From Tissierellales bacterium (GTDB lineage: Bacteria; Bacillota; Clostridia; Tissierellales; VENL01), in the NCBI GenBank assembly GCA_028280805.1, contig JANQLB010000084.1, forward strand, positions 62,001 through 126,000: DNA of 64,000 bases, written 5' to 3'. Numbering within the stretch: position 1 is the stretch's first letter; each line of letters begins with the position of its first letter. Made by a program: the position numbers and the translations under genes. Positions 61,716-64,000 of the stretch are shown here, in pieces. Below the pieces are notes generated by a model. That model searched no databases and was not told the origin of the DNA. It saw nothing but the letters and a program-made list of their open reading frames with translations.

Positions 61716-63791
61716 ATGGGGACTTTTTCTGGATTATCTGCTTCTATTTCAGGTTTATTTGCCAATAAAAGAGCACTAGATACTATATCGCATAATATTG
61801 CTAATATAAACAATCCTTATTACGTAAGGCAGCAGGTTATTCAATCATCATCTAGATATAACAGTATAGCCAGTAGTAATATGCAGGTTGGAACAGGAGT
61901 TATGGTTCAAGAAATCAGGCAGCTAAGGGATGAGTTTTTAGATATTCAATTTAGAAATCATTCTCAGGATTTAGGATATTGGACGACCAAGACGGAAATA
62001 TTTACAGAGGTACAAGGAATTTTTAATGAATTATCCGGTCAAGGGCTTCAGAATGTAATGGATCAGTTCTGGAATAGCTGGGAAGAACTTTCAAAACATC
62101 CTGATAATCTTACTATGAGAGGGCTATTACATGAGAGAGCTGTTGCTTTTGTAGAAACAGTAAACCATATGGCAAATCAATTGGATAACTTACAGATAAA
62201 TATAAACGAAGACATAAAAAACAAAGTAAACGAAGTAAATTATATTTCTAAGCAAATTGCAGCTTTAAATAAAGAAATCACATCGTTAGAATCGTTTGAT
62301 GTCAAGGCTAATGATTACAGAGATACTAGGAATCAGCTTTTAGACAGATTATCTCAAATAGCTAACATAAGTTATAGAGATGACCCGACCGGAGCTATAA
62401 ATGTTTTACTGGGCGGTCAAACCTTAGTTAACCAATCTAACTATAGAGAAATTGAATCCGTAAAAAATAATAGTACATTTGTTGATGTTTACTGGAAGGA
62501 TACATTAACTAACGGCACGACTTTAAACCCTGACTCACAGAAGGTAAATCTACAATCGGGTGAACTAAGGGCATTAATTGATGGAAGAGGAAATATTGAC
62601 TCTACGATTATCGGTCAAGATAACGGAACTGTTAATGATGAAGTTGATGTAGTTTTTGCAGTGGATGTAAGTGATAGTAATTCAGCTAACTTAGCTAATA
62701 TCCAAACTGCAATAGAGAATTACAGAGATGATATGTTATCAAGAGGCTTGGATGCTCAAATTAGTGTAATTATTTATGGAAACGGAGCTCCAATGGCTGT
62801 AACGGCTGAAGCATTTCAAGCGTTAGGAAGTTTTACGTTCTCAGCTCCATTATCGACGCTGGCAGCTACAGGTACTGATGTTGAAAACTTTGATGCTGTA
62901 ATAAACAATATAAACGGTACAACCTTTAGACCCGATGCACATAAAAAACTCATCGTATTTTCAGATGATAACATTGGTGGAGCTATTGATGAAACTGGAA
63001 ATATTCAAACCTATTTAGATGACTTGAATAATCTGGGAATATCCACAACCATCGTCTCTGATCCATCACATAAACTAGATGGAGATACTTTTGACGAGGG
63101 ATGGGATGAGATAACTTATCCTACAGGTGGAGATTTCTTTGATATTAATAGATTAGGTTCAGGTATAGATGAGCTGGCAAAAGATTTAGCACAAGAAACT
63201 TCTGACACTGCCAGCAGGTATATGGGAAGAATTGAAGGCTATGATGAAATAATTCCCAATCTTAGACAAAAATTAAACTCATTTGTAAATACTATAGCTA
63301 GAAATATTAATTATATTCATCAACAGGGAAAAACTCTTTCAGGAGCAAATGGAGCTGAATTCTTTGTTGCATCTAATTCAAACGAACCTATTCAGGCAGG
63401 AAACATTAAAATTAATCCGCTTTTAAATACATTAAACAATATTGCTGTATCAAAAGATGGAGATAGAGGAGATGGAGAAATAGCAAAGAGTATTGCCGAT
63501 ATAAGAAAGTCTTATGTTTTTGCCGATATGATAGTAGATGAATATTTCAGAGACATCATATCAGATGTAGGAGTTGCAGCAAATGAAGTAGATGCATCAA
63601 GAATTAGTAAGCAGATTCTTTTAGACAATATATACCATAATAAGGCTTCTATATCAGCCGTATCTCTTGATGAAGAGATGACTAAAATGCTTCAATACCA
63701 ACACTCATATGTAGCTAATTCAAGGGTAATTAATGCAATTGATGAGATGGCTAATTTTATTATCAACAAAATGGGGGTTGTTGGAAGATAA
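61716..63791 (+). CDS. flgK: Flagellar hook-associated protein FlgK with inserted vWA domain
   Basis: 691 residues, longer than the usual 450-550. Conserved ends: FSGLSASISGLFANKRALDT, SHNIANINNPYYVRQQ at the start, and ISAVSLDEEMTKMLQYQHSY, ANSRVINAIDEM at the end; these polymerise at the hook-filament junction. Between about 309 and 497 lies a von Willebrand A-like domain: DVVFAVDVSDSNS (DxSxS, Asp317-Ser319-Ser321), TGTDVENF (Thr386) and LIVFSDD (Asp417), the complete MIDAS metal site. The insert lies in the surface-exposed variable region. AAAGGGAG precedes the ATG. Confidence 0.92.
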   Translation: MGTFSGLSASISGLFANKRALDTISHNIANINNPYYVRQQVIQSSSRYNSIASSNMQVGTGVMVQEIRQLRDEFLDIQFRNHSQDLGYWTTKTEIFTEVQGIFNELSGQGLQNVMDQFWNSWEELSKHPDNLTMRGLLHERAVAFVETVNHMANQLDNLQININEDIKNKVNEVNYISKQIAALNKEITSLESFDVKANDYRDTRNQLLDRLSQIANISYRDDPTGAINVLLGGQTLVNQSNYREIESVKNNSTFVDVYWKDTLTNGTTLNPDSQKVNLQSGELRALIDGRGNIDSTIIGQDNGTVNDEVDVVFAVDVSDSNSANLANIQTAIENYRDDMLSRGLDAQISVIIYGNGAPMAVTAEAFQALGSFTFSAPLSTLAATGTDVENFDAVINNINGTTFRPDAHKKLIVFSDDNIGGAIDETGNIQTYLDDLNNLGISTTIVSDPSHKLDGDTFDEGWDEITYPTGGDFFDINRLGSGIDELAKDLAQETSDTASRYMGRIEGYDEIIPNLRQKLNSFVNTIARNINYIHQQGKTLSGANGAEFFVASNSNEPIQAGNIKINPLLNTLNNIAVSKDGDRGDGEIAKSIADIRKSYVFADMIVDEYFRDIISDVGVAANEVDASRISKQILLDNIYHNKASISAVSLDEEMTKMLQYQHSYVANSRVINAIDEMANFIINKMGVVGR

Positions 63792-63848
63792 ACAAAGAAT
63801 GATTGAAAATTTAAGATTTAAAATTAAAAATATTATTAGAGGACCTTT

Positions 63849-64000
63849 ATGAAGAAAAATAATATTATTAAAGAAAAAACTTATAATTTTGCTTTAAGAA
63901 TTATTAAGATTAGCAAATATTTAAATCAGAATAAAAATGAATATGTATCATCTAAACAAATATTACGTTCTTGAACAATTGTTGATGATAATGTTGAAGA
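63849..64000 (+). pseudogene. Broken four-helix-bundle (23S rRNA intervening-sequence type) gene, partial
   Basis: From ATG 63849: MKKNNIIKEKTYNFALRIIK, then ISKYLNQNKNEYVSSKQILRS, a TGA at 63972-63974, and TIVDDNVEE to the window end. Family members (TIGR02436) read SKQLLRSGTSIGANVEEA here, so TGA replaces a glycine codon (one base change) and the following residues have drifted. It lies 57 bases after flgK, unrelated to flagella. Confidence 0.7.

Noticed and set aside
63972-63974. TGA as selenocysteine or a recoded codon
   Set aside because: The family has glycine here, the following residues have also drifted, and no selenocysteine hairpin is visible before the window ends.

Overview
The window is from a low-GC, endospore-forming, flagellated Firmicute, most likely an anaerobic clostridial or tissierellial lineage. 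This rests on a complete F-type ATP synthase operon with a sodium-type c subunit, on spoIID, spoIIQ, spoIIID, a Spo0E-like gene and yyaC, on a peritrichous-type flagellar block, and on A+T-rich genes with strong AGGAGG ribosome sites. Gene order matches the Bacillus subtilis backbone in three places: mnaA-atpI-atp operon-ywmB-murA-spoIID-spoIIQ; spoIIID-mbl-flhO-flhP-fabZ; and comFC-yvyF-flgM-flgN-flgK. Species cannot be named from the sequence.

Layout. 1-7755: end of a UDP-GlcNAc 2-epimerase gene, then atpZ-like/atpI and atpBEFHAGDC with a terminator. 7756-17848: a C-rich nested hairpin element, ywmB-like, murA, sporulation genes with sigma-E/sigma-F-like promoters, mbl, two rod/hook-family flagellar genes, a rod-binding protein, an auxin-efflux-type carrier and fabZ. 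17849-40868: a large surface-polysaccharide locus. It holds Wzz, a giant Wzy-like protein, an initiating sugar transferase, glycosyltransferases, a second polymerase, a legionaminic-acid-type nonulosonate pathway (LegB, LegC, PtmE, NeuD-like, a glycosyltransferase-NeuB fusion, a second divergent NeuB paralogue, an SpsF-like cytidylyltransferase and a YhcH/NanQ-like protein), a MurJ-type flippase and GalE. Its two ends carry gene fossils. 40869-43979: an eroded defence-type island (unknown protein, DUF2971, IS4-type transposase remnant, AbiEi tail, small antitoxin fossil). 43980-49775: a membrane-bound 4,6-dehydratase, an AraC regulator, an XRE repressor divergent from a Spo0E-like gene across a paired operator, and UDP-glucose dehydrogenase. 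49776-57200: SLT/SLH cell-wall protein, yyaC, a TtcA-like enzyme, a tRNA-Pro relic, membrane proteins, and metK under a SAM-I riboswitch. 57201-64000: recD2, comFC and the yvyF-flgM-flgN-flgK flagellar block with a sigma-D promoter, ending in a broken four-helix-bundle gene.

How the genes work together. The energy module is predicted to couple ATP to Na+ rather than H+. The polysaccharide locus can start (PglC-like transferase), extend, flip, polymerise and measure a glycan, and it makes a CMP-activated nonulosonate for it; no LegG/NeuC hydrolysing epimerase is visible. Nonulosonates often decorate flagella, and this genome fragment has flagellar genes on both sides, but no flagellin is in the window, so that link is inference.

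The most unusual items are the FlgK with a complete von Willebrand A domain inserted, the in-frame glycosyltransferase-NeuB fusion with its own internal start site next to a second NeuB-like enzyme and a NanQ-like protein, the C-rich nested hairpin upstream of ywmB whose loop complements G-rich ribosome sites of sporulation genes, the XRE/Spo0E divergent switch, and the giant Wzy protein with jelly-roll-like segments.
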